Shown here in pieces: positions 10,665 through 19,424 of a DNA stretch of 64,000 nt. Made by a program: the position numbers and the translations under genes. The notes under the pieces are model-generated. The model was given only the letters and a program-made list of their open reading frames with translations. It did not search any database and was not told the DNA's origin. The number at the start of each line of letters is the position of its first letter. Position 1 is the first letter of the stretch. Where the stretch lies: positions 310,001-374,000 of the forward strand of contig NZ_JARHUC010000003.1 of assembly GCF_029223255.1 (NCBI RefSeq), given 5' to 3'. The stretch is from Albimonas marina (GTDB lineage: Bacteria; Pseudomonadota; Alphaproteobacteria; Rhodobacterales; Rhodobacteraceae).

Positions 10665-10936
10665 GGCGCGCAGTCTTCGTCGCCGGCGCGGGCCGGCAGG
10701 GGGCGCGCGCAAGGTGGCAGGGCCCGCGCGGCGGAGCAAGCGCGACATGGGCGGCGCGCCTCCCGTCCGGCGTGCGGGCAGTGCGCGCGGGGCCGGGAGG
10801 CGCCGGACGCCCGGGCGGGGCTCAGGCGGGGGCAGGGCGGGCCGCGCCGGGCGCGCCTGCCGCCGGCCACGCCTCTCCGCACGGGCGCGGCCCGCGCCGT
10901 CCCCGCCGGGGCCGGCGTCCGGCCCCCGCGGCGTCT

Positions 10937-11911
10937 TCAGCCGGCGGCGGCGTCCTCGGCCGCGGCCTCCTCCTCGGCGGCGCGGTCGACCTGGCCGATC
11001 AGGGCGCGGTCGTAGGGCGTCGTCTGGTAGATCTGGTTCACCCAGTTGCCGTAGAGCAGGTGCGCGTGGCTGCGCCAGCGGTCCATCACCGGTCGCGTGG
11101 GGTCGTCGTCGGGGAAGTAGTTCCGCGGCATCCGGATCGGCCCGCCGGCGGCGACGTCGCGGTCATACTCCGCGCGCAGCGTGTCGCGGTCGTATTCTAG
11201 GTGGTTGAACATGTAGAGCGCCCGCTTGCCCGGGTCCTCCACCAGGCAGGCCCCCACCTCGTCCGAGGCGATCAGCGTGCGCAGCCCCGCGTCGGGCGGG
11301 AAGTCCGCCTCCCGCGTCTCGGTCCAGCGCGAGACGGGCACCGAGAAGTCGTCGGAGAAGCCGCGCAGATAGGGCGAGGCCGGCGCCAGCACCCGGTGAC
11401 GGTAGATGCCGAAGGCCTTCTCCTCCAGGTCCCGCTTCGGGACTCCGCGGTAATGCGCCAGCATCGCCTGGCCGCCCCAGCACACGCCCAGGCTGGCGTG
11501 CACGTGGCTCTGCGCCCAGTCGAAGATGCGGCACAGCTCGTCCCAGTAGGTGACCTCCTCGAAGGGCAGGCGCTCCACCGGGGCGCCGGTCACGATCAGC
11601 CCGTCGAACTTGCCGCCCGACTCCGCGATCTCGGCGAAGGGGGCGTAGAACGCCTCCAGGTGCTCGGGCGAGGTGTTGCGGCTGGCGTGCTCGGTCATGC
11701 GGATCAGCGTCAGCTCGATCTGCAGGGGCGTGGCGCCGATCAGGCGCGCGAACTGCGTCTCGGTCTGCTGCTTGGTCGGCATCAGGTTCACCAGGCCGAT
11801 GTGCAGCGGCCGGATGTCCTGGCGAACGGCGGCGTCGTCGGACATCACCATCACGCCTTCCCGGTCGAGAACCTGGATGGCGGGAAGGCCGGCAGGGATC
11901 TTGATGGGCAT
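10937..11911 (-). CDS. metAA: homoserine O-acyltransferase (MetA family), probably acetyl-CoA-specific
   Basis: Acylates homoserine in methionine synthesis. It has 324 residues starting [15 protein letters not shown], behind a GAGGG ribosome-binding site. The nucleophile Cys144 sits in [10 protein letters not shown], and the partner residues His237 and Glu239 in FNHLEY. At the position that in this family separates succinyl (Gly) from acetyl (Glu) enzymes, within [12 protein letters not shown], residue 113 is Glu. Acetyl-CoA use is therefore expected even though many annotations would say succinyltransferase. The C-terminus ends in a run of Ala/Glu. The 62-base gap upstream is too short for a SAM-II riboswitch and none is seen. 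Confidence 0.94.
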   Translation of the reverse strand: MPIKIPAGLPAIQVLDREGVMVMSDDAAVRQDIRPLHIGLVNLMPTKQQTETQFARLIGATPLQIELTLIRMTEHASRNTSPEHLEAFYAPFAEIAESGGKFDGLIVTGAPVERLPFEEVTYWDELCRIFDWAQSHVHASLGVCWGGQAMLAHYRGVPKRDLEEKAFGIYRHRVLAPASPYLRGFSDDFSVPVSRWTETREADFPPDAGLRTLIASDEVGACLVEDPGKRALYMFNHLEYDRDTLRAEYDRDVAAGGPIRMPRNYFPDDDPTRPVMDRWRSHAHLLYGNWVNQIYQTTPYDRALIGQVDRAAEEEAAAEDAAAG

Positions 11912-11944
11912 GGCGTGACCCTCGGGCGGAAAGCGGAACGGACG

Positions 11945-11966
11945 CGCGGCGCCTCGGGGCGCCGCG
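11945..11966 (-). terminator. hairpin between ATPase gene and metA
   Basis: Arms CGCGGCGCC and GGCGCCGCG surround a TCGG loop in the 62-base gap between two same-strand genes. It could end the upstream transcript or act in the metA leader; no T-run follows. Confidence 0.4.
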
Positions 11967-11973
11967 GGGGGGC

Positions 11974-12849
11974 TTAGATAGGCGCGGCGCGGCGGCGATC
12001 CAACGCATCCGCGATCATCCGCGTGAAATCGGCCTCGGACTCGACCGCGGCGACGGCGTCGGCCTCCACCGTCAAGCCCCAGCGGTCGGCGATGGCCTGG
12101 TAGCGGGGGCGGCGCCCCTCGATCAGCCGGGCGAAGCCCCAGCGGATGAAGGCGTCGGGGTCCACCTGGTCGGGGGCGCGCCCCGTCTCCTCGAGGTAGG
12201 CCGCCCAGAAATCGGCGAGCTGGTCGTCGCGGTAGTACATCGGCTTGGGCGCCCGGTCGAAGCGCGCGATCAGCGAGGCGACATGCTCGTCGCCGCCGCG
12301 GATGAACACCGGCAGCATCACCCGGCTCAGCGCCGCCAGCACCGGGTCGCGGGGATCGTCGGGGTCCACCACCTCGCAGATCGAGCCGGAGGTGTCGCAG
12401 ACGAAATGCGGATAGCCGTAGAGCTCGCGCGCCCGCTCGATGAAGGCGCGGGCGTCGAGCATCGAGGCGATCTCCGCCTCCCGGTGCAGCTTCTGGCGGC
12501 GGACGTATTCGTCGAAATCCATGCCCCCGCGCGCCGGATCCCCCGGCTTGCCCAGCCAGGTCGAGAGCGGCGTGAGGTTGTGGAAGCTCAGCTTCGAGCG
12601 GATCGAGAGGCTGTCCGAGCGCAGCAGCTCGCGCAGCTTGGGGCTCTTCATCGCCTCGCGCTTGAACTCGTCGGTGATCCGCTCGCCCAGGTAGCGGGTG
12701 CCGATGCGGTAGTCGACCGAGTAGTGGAACCACGCCCCCTCGTCGCGCAGGATCGAGCTCAGCCGGGTCTTGCCCACCCCCGACATGCCGATCAGCGCGA
12801 CGGACCGCTGCGGGGCCGAGAGCCAGGCCTCGGGCGTGTCGTAGAGCAT
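11974..12849 (-). CDS. P-loop ATPase of unknown role
   Basis: A 291-residue cytoplasmic protein with a clear Walker A motif, GMSGVGKT, at residues 21-28 after a hydrophobic strand. Further motifs I can see are [14 protein letters not shown] and [18 protein letters not shown], where the Asp at the end of a hydrophobic strand could be Walker B. Overall it resembles a kinase-like P-loop fold, but I do not recognise a characterised family. The ATG at 12849 has GGAGG six bases upstream. It lies 62 bases before metA on the same strand, so joint transcription is possible. I make no claim about its substrate. Confidence 0.75.
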   Translation of the reverse strand: MLYDTPEAWLSAPQRSVALIGMSGVGKTRLSSILRDEGAWFHYSVDYRIGTRYLGERITDEFKREAMKSPKLRELLRSDSLSIRSKLSFHNLTPLSTWLGKPGDPARGGMDFDEYVRRQKLHREAEIASMLDARAFIERARELYGYPHFVCDTSGSICEVVDPDDPRDPVLAALSRVMLPVFIRGGDEHVASLIARFDRAPKPMYYRDDQLADFWAAYLEETGRAPDQVDPDAFIRWGFARLIEGRRPRYQAIADRWGLTVEADAVAAVESEADFTRMIADALDRRRAAPI

Positions 12850-13072
12850 GGTGGCCTCCGTGCCGCGCCCGCGGGGCGTCGATCGTGACGCGCCCGCGGG
12901 GCGCCGATGGCCCCTGCGGTTAGCCCAAGCGGGGCGGGTTGAAAAGGGCGGGGCGGGGATGCATCGCCGGGGCGGGAAAGCGCCCCGGCCCCGCCGCGCG
13001 ATTTGACTCCCGCCCCCGCTCCGCTCATGGGAGTGAACGGGGGACGCATTTCCGGCGGGGGAGCCGAAAGTC

Positions 13073-14905
13073 ATGGGCAAGGGCAGAACGAAGCTGACGG
13101 TCACGGCCGAGGGCCGGGCGCTGGGGACGCCGACGCTGTCGCTGATGGTCGCGCTGGGCGCGGGCGGCATCAAGACCACCGCCGTCGAGAACCACGGCTC
13201 CTACGGGCTGGTGGTGCTCTATTCCGACCAGCTGCGCATGGACGTGAAGGTCACGCTCGACGCCAAGGGCCAGCCGGACCAGATACTCGACCTCGCCCTG
13301 CGCGACCGCTACGCCGTGCAGACCTTCGCGATCATGGAGAACGTGAAGGCCGACTACGACGCGGTTCACGACGCGATCAAGCGCCTCGAATACGTGCTCG
13401 ACGGGCGCGAGCCCGAGATCGGCGACGCGGTCAAGCTCATCAAGCTCCTGAAGCTGCCGATGAACGTCGACGGGCGCGACGGCTACGACGTGCTCGTCAC
13501 CGGCTCGGGCGGCGGGGTGCTGCGCGCCAAGGGCGGCAACGACGACATCTTCTTCACCGGCCCCGGCCGGATCGAGGGCGGCGCGGGCGTCGACACGCTC
13601 GACCTCAAGTTCTTCCAGGCCCTCTACGGCAGGAAGGCGGCGGCGGAGATCGACCTCAAGAAAGGGGTCATGACGCTGCCCGGCGGCAAGACCGTCAAGC
13701 TCGCCTCGATCGAGCGGGTCGAGGGCGAGGACGAGCGCGACGTGATTCGCGGCGCCCGCGGCGCCCAGACCTTCGAGGGCGGCGGCGGCAAGGACCTGCT
13801 CCAGGGCCGCGGCGGCGCCGACGCGCTGATCGGCCAGGACGGCGCCGACCGCCTGCTGGGCGGCGGCGGCGGCGATCTCCTGTCCGGCGGCGCGGGCGGC
13901 GACGTGATCAAGGGCGGCGGCGGCGACGACGTGGCCTTCGGCGGCGACGGGGCCGACAAGATCTTCGGCGGCGCCGGCGCCGACCAGCTCGCGGGCGACG
14001 AGGGGAACGACGTCGTCTACGGCGGCGCGGGCGACGACGTCCTGGGCGGCGGCGCGGGCGACGACCGCCTGTTCGGCGACGACGGCGACGACACGCTCGC
14101 CGGCGCGGACGGCGACGACCGGCTCGACGGCGGCGCCGGCGACGACGCGCTCGCCGGCGCGCTGGGCGACGACAAGCTCTTCGGCCAGCAGGGCGCCGAC
14201 CGGCTGTTCGGCGGCGACGGCGCGGACCGGCTGTTCGGCGGCGGCGGCGACGACCACCTGGAAGGGCAGGCCGGCGACGACCGGCTCGTCGGCGGCGGCG
14301 GCGCGGACGAGCTCTTCGGCGGCGAGGGCCATGACGAACTCCACGGCGGCGGCGGCGCCGACAAGCTCGCCGGCGACCTGGGCGCCGACTCGCTCTTCGG
14401 CGACGCCGGGGACGACGTGCTCTCGGGCGGCGACGGCCACGACGACCTGTTCGGCGGCGCGGGCGACGACACGCTGGCCGGCGGCGCGGGCGACGACGAG
14501 CTCTTCGGCGGCGACGGCGACGACACGCTGGCGGGCAACGCCGGCCGCGACACGCTCGACGGCGGCGCGGGGGACGACACGCTCACCGGCCACGACGGCG
14601 ACGACGTTCTGATCGCCGGCGCGGGCGAGGACGTGCTGGTCGGCGACGGCGGCGCGCTCTCCGGCGCCGACGAGTTCCGCCTCGACGCCTCGGGCGACGG
14701 CGTCGACCGGGTGCTCGACTTCCACGCGGGCGAGGACTCGTGGGGCGTGGCGGGCAAGGCGCTCGCCGACCTCGAGATCGTCGCCTTCGACACAGGCTTC
14801 GCGATCGAGCGCGTCTCCGACGGGACCCGCATCGCGGAGTTCCAGGCCTCGGACGAACTCGACTCGATCCAGCAGCTCGAGGACGGGTTCATCGTCCTGC
14901 TCTGA
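13073..14905 (+). CDS. RTX calcium-binding protein, predicted type I secreted
   Basis: A 610-residue protein with three parts. Residues 1 to about 230 hold a non-repeated domain with no Sec signal. Residues 235-520 hold a dense run of nonapeptide GGxGxDxLx repeats, which in this family wind into a Ca2+-binding beta-roll outside the cell. About 80 C-terminal residues then end in hydrophobic GFIVLL, like uncleaved type I secretion signals. Alternating GGAGDD and GGDGDD units give the DNA a strong GGCGGCGCGGGCGACGAC periodicity. No ABC exporter or membrane-fusion gene is adjacent. It differs from the five-gene family at 25.8-34.7 kb in its N-terminal part. The function of the N-terminal domain is unknown. 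Confidence 0.85.
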   Translation: MGKGRTKLTVTAEGRALGTPTLSLMVALGAGGIKTTAVENHGSYGLVVLYSDQLRMDVKVTLDAKGQPDQILDLALRDRYAVQTFAIMENVKADYDAVHDAIKRLEYVLDGREPEIGDAVKLIKLLKLPMNVDGRDGYDVLVTGSGGGVLRAKGGNDDIFFTGPGRIEGGAGVDTLDLKFFQALYGRKAAAEIDLKKGVMTLPGGKTVKLASIERVEGEDERDVIRGARGAQTFEGGGGKDLLQGRGGADALIGQDGADRLLGGGGGDLLSGGAGGDVIKGGGGDDVAFGGDGADKIFGGAGADQLAGDEGNDVVYGGAGDDVLGGGAGDDRLFGDDGDDTLAGADGDDRLDGGAGDDALAGALGDDKLFGQQGADRLFGGDGADRLFGGGGDDHLEGQAGDDRLVGGGGADELFGGEGHDELHGGGGADKLAGDLGADSLFGDAGDDVLSGGDGHDDLFGGAGDDTLAGGAGDDELFGGDGDDTLAGNAGRDTLDGGAGDDTLTGHDGDDVLIAGAGEDVLVGDGGALSGADEFRLDASGDGVDRVLDFHAGEDSWGVAGKALADLEIVAFDTGFAIERVSDGTRIAEFQASDELDSIQQLEDGFIVLL

Positions 14906-14909
14906 CCGC

Positions 14910-14943
14910 CCGCCGCGCAAGGCCCCCGGGCCCTGCGCGGCGG
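14910..14943 (+). terminator. long hairpin after RTX gene
   Basis: Arms of 16 bases with one mismatch (CCGCCGCGCAAGGCCC and GGGCCCTGCGCGGCGG) start 5 bases after the stop codon of the RTX gene. No T-run is present. Confidence 0.5.
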
Positions 14944-15091
14944 CCTCCGGCCGGTCTGGAAAATCTGGAAGACGATCGTCCCGCCGCGGCTGGTTTCGTC
15001 TTGTTCGTCCCGTTGCGTTGACCGTGCGTCCCGGCCTGCATGACAGGGGGATCTTCCTGCGCGCCCGCGCGCGCGTCCGTCGGAGATCCTC

Positions 15092-15823
15092 ATGACCCGT
15101 TTCAGCCTGTTCGGAGCGGCGGTCGCCCTCCTCGGCCTCGCCTCGCCCGCCGCGGCGCTGACCCTCGACCTCACCTTCAACGTCGTCAGCGCCGGCGCCG
15201 CCGGCAGCAGCACGTCCCCCTTCAATACGGCCGACCAGTTCCACGTCGTGGTCGCCTTCGACGATCCCGTGGCCTCTCCCGTCGTGGTCGGGGGCGCGGC
15301 GTATCAGCCGATCTCGAGCCTGGAGCTGTTCGCGGGCAGCCCGCATGCGGTCACGGCGACCCCCGCGAACGCCTCGCTGCTCGGCTGGCGGGTCCGGGAC
15401 GATTACGACGACGGCGACGAGGTCAACGACTATCTCGAGTTCGAGATGCTGATCGCGACGGGCGACATGCACCCGTTCGACTTCGACGACTTCATGCCGA
15501 CCGGCCTCGGCCAGAGCGGCACGATCCTGCAGCTGAGTTTCTCCGGCTACGCCGATCCCGAGCTTCTCGACGGCGAGGGGCCCGAGCAGTTCCTCAAGCT
15601 CGACCAGACCGTGGGCCTGGCGGATGTCCAGTTCCTCCACTTCGTCTCCGAGGAGATCGAGGGCGAGCTGACGTGGACCTCCTCGGAAGAGGGGGGCTGG
15701 TACATGTCGGCGGGGATCGACCAGCTCGACGAGCTGGCCTCGCCCGTGCCGATCCCCGCGGCCGGCCTGCTGCTGCCCGGCGCGCTGGCGGCGCTGACCT
15801 TCGCCGCCCGCCGGCGGCGCTGA
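15092..15823 (+). CDS. exported protein with VPLPA-CTERM-type sorting signal
   Basis: A 243-residue protein. An N-terminal signal peptide (FSLFGAAVALLGLASPAAA) is followed by an acidic, probably beta-rich domain. The C-terminus has the three-part sorting signal: a VPIPAAG motif, a hydrophobic helix (LLLPGALAALTFAA) and the basic tail RRRR. Proteins with this signal in Rhodobacterales are thought to be handled by a dedicated exosortase at the inner membrane; no exosortase gene lies in this window. The main domain is not one I recognise. The stop codon falls inside the second unit of a 26-bp direct repeat. Confidence 0.8.
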   Translation: MTRFSLFGAAVALLGLASPAAALTLDLTFNVVSAGAAGSSTSPFNTADQFHVVVAFDDPVASPVVVGGAAYQPISSLELFAGSPHAVTATPANASLLGWRVRDDYDDGDEVNDYLEFEMLIATGDMHPFDFDDFMPTGLGQSGTILQLSFSGYADPELLDGEGPEQFLKLDQTVGLADVQFLHFVSEEIEGELTWTSSEEGGWYMSAGIDQLDELASPVPIPAAGLLLPGALAALTFAARRRR

Positions 15824-15842
15824 CCTTCTCCGCCCGCCGGCG
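15791..15842 (+). repeat. 26-bp tandem duplication over the 3' end of the sorting-signal gene
   Basis: Two copies, 15791-15816 and 15817-15842, differ at one base. Unit 1 encodes the end of the hydrophobic helix and the arginine cluster. Unit 2, read in a shifted frame, supplies the TGA stop at 15821-15823. Deleting either unit would leave an almost identical C-terminus (ALTF-A/S-ARRRR). Confidence 0.85.
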
Positions 15843-15901
15843 GCGCGGCTGAGCCGGTCGCCGGGCGCGCGCCGTTCCCCGGACGGCGCCCGCTGAAACG
15901 C

Positions 15902-15931
15902 GGAACGCCCGGCCTCGCGGCCGGGCGTTCC
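15902..15931. terminator. bidirectional terminator hairpin
   Basis: A perfect 13-base-pair stem (GGAACGCCCGGCC and its complement) with a TCGC loop lies between two convergent genes, 78 bases after the exported-protein stop and 45 bases from the ppa stop. Confidence 0.7.
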
Positions 15932-15976
15932 AGTTGCGGCTAGGGGGCGCGCGCCGTCAGGGGCGCGCGGCCGGCC

Positions 15977-16513
15977 TCACTTCTTCACGGCGTCGACCGA
16001 CTTCTGCAGGATCGACTCGGCCTCGGCCTTGTCGCCCCAGCCGATGACCTTCACCCATTTGCCGGCCTCGAGGTCCTTGTAGTGCTCGAAGAAGTGCTTG
16101 ATGCGCTCGCGGGTCTTGGGGGCGATGTCCTCGAGGTCCTGGATATGGGCCTGGAAGGGATCGACCTTCTCGACGGGGACGGCGATCAGCTTGTCGTCCA
16201 TGCCGCCGTCGTCTTCCATCTTCAGCACGCCCACGGGGCGGCAGCGGATGACGACGCCCGGGGCCAGGTCGAAGTCGCACAGCACCAGCACGTCGGTCGG
16301 GTCGCCGTCGTCGTGCAGGGTGTTGGGCACGAAGCCGTAGTTGCAGGGGTAGAACATCGGGGTGTTGACGATGCGGTCGACGAAGACCGCGCCCGAGTCC
16401 TTGTCGATCTCGTACTTCACGGGCGCGCCGCCGCCGGCGCCGCCGGTGATCTCGATCACCACGTTGATGTCGGAGGGCGGGTTCTTGCCCGCGGGGATCG
16501 CGTCGAGGTTCAT
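15977..16513 (-). CDS. ppa: inorganic pyrophosphatase, family I
   Basis: Hydrolyses pyrophosphate to two phosphates in the cytoplasm, pulling biosynthetic reactions forward. It has 178 residues, the usual bacterial length. The family signature D-G-D-P-T-D (residues 69-74, within HDDGDPTDVLVL) provides metal ligands. VKYEIDKDSGAVFVDRI and MFYPCNYGFVPNTL are also typical of the family. The ATG at 16513 follows AAGGACATCTC, an acceptable ribosome-binding site. It is a single-gene unit with a strong hairpin beyond its stop. Confidence 0.96.
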   Translation of the reverse strand: MNLDAIPAGKNPPSDINVVIEITGGAGGGAPVKYEIDKDSGAVFVDRIVNTPMFYPCNYGFVPNTLHDDGDPTDVLVLCDFDLAPGVVIRCRPVGVLKMEDDGGMDDKLIAVPVEKVDPFQAHIQDLEDIAPKTRERIKHFFEHYKDLEAGKWVKVIGWGDKAEAESILQKSVDAVKK

Positions 16514-16620
16514 GAGATGTCCTTCGTTCGGCGTCCGGAATGAGCCGCGCGGCGGATAGCACGGGATGTTGCGCCGCGGAAGGGACGGGGAGACGCAGGG
16601 GCGCGTCGCGACCGCCCCCG

Positions 16621-16756
16621 CGGCCTCAGGCCGCGCATCACAGGCTTCGGCCTCAGGCCGCGCACCTCAAGGCCAAGGCCTCAGGCCGCGCACCACAGGC
16701 TTCGGCCTCAGGCAGCTCACGTCAGGGCCACGGCCTCAGGCCGCGCCCTCCACGCT
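16621..16756. repeat. tandem repeat of about 28 bp, five units
   Basis: Units begin near 16621, 16648, 16677, 16703 and 16731, each with the core GGCCTCAGGC; three carry the perfect palindrome CGGCCTCAGGCCG. Spacer sequence varies (CGCATCACAGGCTT, CGCACCTCAAGGCC and similar). The array runs from the ppa 5' side to the stop codon of the convergently placed exported-protein gene. No coding potential is evident. Confidence 0.8.
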
Positions 16757-17421
16757 CAGGCCGCGCGCCGCCGCCGCGCCGCCCAGCCCGCCAGCCCCAG
16801 CGCCCCGCCCAGCAGGGCGATCGCCGGCGGCGCGGGGACGGCCGCCGCCTCGCCCTCGATCAGCAGCGACATCTGGCGCTCGAACGGCGTGCCGAACGCG
16901 CCCGAGCCCCAGGTCGACCTCAGGGCGATCCGCTCGCTCGCCACGTTGGCTCCCGCCCAGATCCAGACGTCGTCGTCTCCGCTCGTGTCCATGGCGACCG
17001 AGATCCACCAGGTTCCCGCCGCGATCTCGACGGCCGTGTCGAAGGCGGCGTCGAAGCGCAGGAAGTCGGAGTTGTTGAGCTGCCCGCCCGGCGCGCTGCG
17101 CGTCGCGCCGGACGCCGCGACGCTCTGCGCCAGCGCGCCCACCGCTCCGCCGGCGTCCGCGTAGATGTTGACGGTGAAGTCGTCGGGCCCCGCGAACGTC
17201 CGGTCGCCGAAGAAGAAGATGCCCGAGACCGAGAACTGCGTCGCCGAGACGTCGGTGGCGAAGCTCACCCGCTGCACCGTCTCCTGCCCGCCGGTGTCGG
17301 AGGTGTAGAGGGAATTGGCCTCGGTGCGCTCGAGGTAGGTGTCCCACAGCACCAGCGCCTGCGCCGGCGCCGCGACGATCGAGATCAGCAGCGCCGCTGC
17401 GGCGCATCGGGTCGTGAACAT
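16756..17421 (-). CDS. exported protein with PEP-CTERM-like C-terminal sorting signal
   Basis: A 221-residue protein. The signal peptide (CAAAALLISIVAAPAQA) leads into a soluble, Gly/Asp/Thr-rich beta-type domain with WWISVAMDTSGDDDVWIW in the middle. The C-terminus has a sorting signal: motif VPAPPA, a hydrophobic helix (IALLGGALGLAGWAA) and basic RRRR. It is the second such protein within 2 kb, but its central domain shows no similarity to the first by eye, so they are not obvious paralogues. The stop codon touches the tandem palindromic repeats. The exact function is unknown. Confidence 0.78.
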   Translation of the reverse strand: MFTTRCAAAALLISIVAAPAQALVLWDTYLERTEANSLYTSDTGGQETVQRVSFATDVSATQFSVSGIFFFGDRTFAGPDDFTVNIYADAGGAVGALAQSVAASGATRSAPGGQLNNSDFLRFDAAFDTAVEIAAGTWWISVAMDTSGDDDVWIWAGANVASERIALRSTWGSGAFGTPFERQMSLLIEGEAAAVPAPPAIALLGGALGLAGWAARRRRAA

Positions 17422-17609
17422 GATCCGGTTCCCCCCAGGGTGTCCGCGCCGGTCTTCGGCCGGGTCGGTTTCAGACGTAACCGCCGGAATATGAACCGGC
17501 GATGACGCTGGGTCATGCGCCGCCCGCGGCTGGAAACGCTTGGAGTCCGCTCAAGTCAGGCATAAGTCATGCGGGTTGAAAATTCTTCCCGATTACGGAT
17601 TTCGAGACC

Positions 17610-19361
17610 ATGCCTGCCTCCGACCCTCTCCGCCTGTCGTTCCGCAAGGCGCCCGGCGGCGTCGACTTCGCCGCCCGCGTCGCCGAGATCGCGGCCTTTC
17701 CCGCCCAGACCCTGCTCGTCGGCACTGGCGACGGCCCGGTGAAGCTCACCGTCGAGGAGGCGATCGTCTCGATCCCCGAGGAGACGCCCCCGCCCGGCGG
17801 CCGGCTGATCTTCCAGATCGAGCAGGACGAGGCCGGCCGCGACCGGGTCACGCGCCTGCGGCTTGAGGAGCCCTCGGGCGACGTGGTCGCGCTCAAGGGG
17901 CTCGACGCGCCGCTGGGCCGGGTCATGGCCTGGCTCGACGCGGCGAAGGACGACCCCGCGCAGGCGCGGATGCCCGACGGCTGGTTCCGCGGCCGCGACC
18001 TGCAGATCCTGGGGGGCGAGGCGAACGAGGACCTGAGCGGGCGCGCCGGCGACGACCTGGTCAAGGGCGGCGCCGGGCATGACACGCTGCGCCTCTCGCA
18101 CGGCTTCGACGCGCTGATCGGCGGCGGCGGTCTCGACCGGCTGGCGATCCAGGGCGCGCCCGAGGGCGTGCTGGTGAACCTGCTTCAGGGCTTCTACCGC
18201 TCCGAGATCGGCGAGGGCGAGATCTACGGGGTCGAGCGCGTCGAGGGCGCGCGCGGCGACGACTCGATGCGCGGCGGCCCGGGGGACGAGACCTTCCTGG
18301 GCAACGGCGGGCGCGACGAGCTGCGCGGCGGCGGCGGCGACGACCTGATCTTCGGCGGCGCCAAGGGCGATGCGCTCTTCGGCGGCTCGGGCGACGACGG
18401 GCTGATCTCCGGCTCGGGGCGCGACGCGCTCTATGGCGGCGAGGGCGACGACCTGCTGTGGAGCAGCGGCGAGGGCCGCGCGAAGATGCACGGCGGCGCG
18501 GGCGAGGACTCCTTCTACGGCGGCTGGATCGACGACGTCGCCTTCGGCGGCGCCGGCGACGACGCGATGTGGCTGCACGACGGCGACGACCGCGCCAAGG
18601 GCGGCGCCGGCGACGACGCCATGGTGCTGGGCCGGGGCGACGACCGCGGCCGCGGCGGCGCGGGCGACGACGCGATCTGGGGCCAGGCCGGCGACGACGA
18701 GATCCGGGGCGGCGCGGGCGACGACCAGCTCGACGGCGGCGACGGCGCGGACTCGATCTCCGGCGGCGCGGGAGACGACATCGTCGCGGGCGGCACGGGG
18801 GCCGACGTCCTTGACGGCGACGACGGGGCCGACGTCCTCTACGGCGGCGACGGCGACGACCTGCTGCGCGGCGACGCGGGCGACGACGCCCTGCAGGGCG
18901 GCCACGGGGCCGACCGGCTCGAGGGCGGCGCCGGCGACGACGTGCTGACCGGCGACGGCGACAACGTCGAGCTCTCCGACGTCGCGATCGACGTCGAGAC
19001 GCCCCTCCCCCCCGACCCGTCCTGGACCTGGGCGACCGAGGGCGGCGTGAACTGGAGCGGCTCGATCTCCTCCGGCTGGACCTGGACGCCGATCCCGATC
19101 GTCGTCGTGGGCGAGGGGCCCGTCTATCTCGGCGGCCCGGACGTGTTCGTGCTGGACGGGCAGGGCGTGGACACGGTCACCGACTTCGCCCAGGGCGTCG
19201 ACCTGATCGAGCTCGCCCCCGGCGTGACCTTCGACGACCTGCGCTTCGAGACCGCGGGCGACGACCTGCGCCTGGTGGTCGACGCGACCGACCAGGCCTT
19301 CGGCGTCCTCCTGGGCGCCGGGTCCCTGACGCTCGACGAAAGCGACTTCATCCTCGTCTGA
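17610..19361 (+). CDS. RTX calcium-binding protein with Trp-rich insert
   Basis: A 583-residue protein with no Sec signal. Residues 1-130 form a non-repeated N-terminal domain unlike that of the RTX gene at 13 kb. Residues 132-450 hold GGxGxDxLx repeats, including [14 protein letters not shown]-type units. Residues about 465-505 form an unusual Pro/Trp-rich insert in which the motif SWTWAT recurs as GWTWTP. The C-terminus ends [11 protein letters not shown], an acidic then hydrophobic end similar to the DDFIF ends of the 25.8-34.7 kb family and typical of type I secretion substrates. The ATG lacks a strong ribosome-binding site. Confidence 0.83.
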   Translation: MPASDPLRLSFRKAPGGVDFAARVAEIAAFPAQTLLVGTGDGPVKLTVEEAIVSIPEETPPPGGRLIFQIEQDEAGRDRVTRLRLEEPSGDVVALKGLDAPLGRVMAWLDAAKDDPAQARMPDGWFRGRDLQILGGEANEDLSGRAGDDLVKGGAGHDTLRLSHGFDALIGGGGLDRLAIQGAPEGVLVNLLQGFYRSEIGEGEIYGVERVEGARGDDSMRGGPGDETFLGNGGRDELRGGGGDDLIFGGAKGDALFGGSGDDGLISGSGRDALYGGEGDDLLWSSGEGRAKMHGGAGEDSFYGGWIDDVAFGGAGDDAMWLHDGDDRAKGGAGDDAMVLGRGDDRGRGGAGDDAIWGQAGDDEIRGGAGDDQLDGGDGADSISGGAGDDIVAGGTGADVLDGDDGADVLYGGDGDDLLRGDAGDDALQGGHGADRLEGGAGDDVLTGDGDNVELSDVAIDVETPLPPDPSWTWATEGGVNWSGSISSGWTWTPIPIVVVGEGPVYLGGPDVFVLDGQGVDTVTDFAQGVDLIELAPGVTFDDLRFETAGDDLRLVVDATDQAFGVLLGAGSLTLDESDFILV

Positions 19362-19369
19362 CGGGGCAG

Positions 19370-19394
19370 GGCGCGGGGGCGCGTCCCCCGCGCC
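19370..19394 (+). terminator. hairpin after RTX gene
   Basis: A 10-base-pair stem, GGCGCGGGGG and CCCCCGCGCC, with loop CGCGT, begins 8 bases past the stop codon. It lies between convergent genes. Confidence 0.55.
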
Positions 19395-19424
19395 CCGCGC
19401 CGTCCGCCCGGCCGGGCGCCCGCC

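Noticed and set aside
11912-11973. Possible SAM-II riboswitch before metA
   Set aside because: The space between the upstream gene and metA is 62 bases and consists mostly of a simple 9-base-pair hairpin. The pseudoknot core of a SAM-II element is not visible.
13770-14640. Regular short DNA repeats that could be taken for a CRISPR or satellite array
   Set aside because: The periodicity is that of codons for GGxGxDxL nonapeptides. There are no unique spacers of constant length and no cas genes.
13025-15640. A minus-strand open frame of 871 codons over the first RTX gene
   Set aside because: It is a shadow created by GGC/GAC-rich repeats; the plus-strand frame shows RTX motifs and a proper start, and a hairpin follows its stop.
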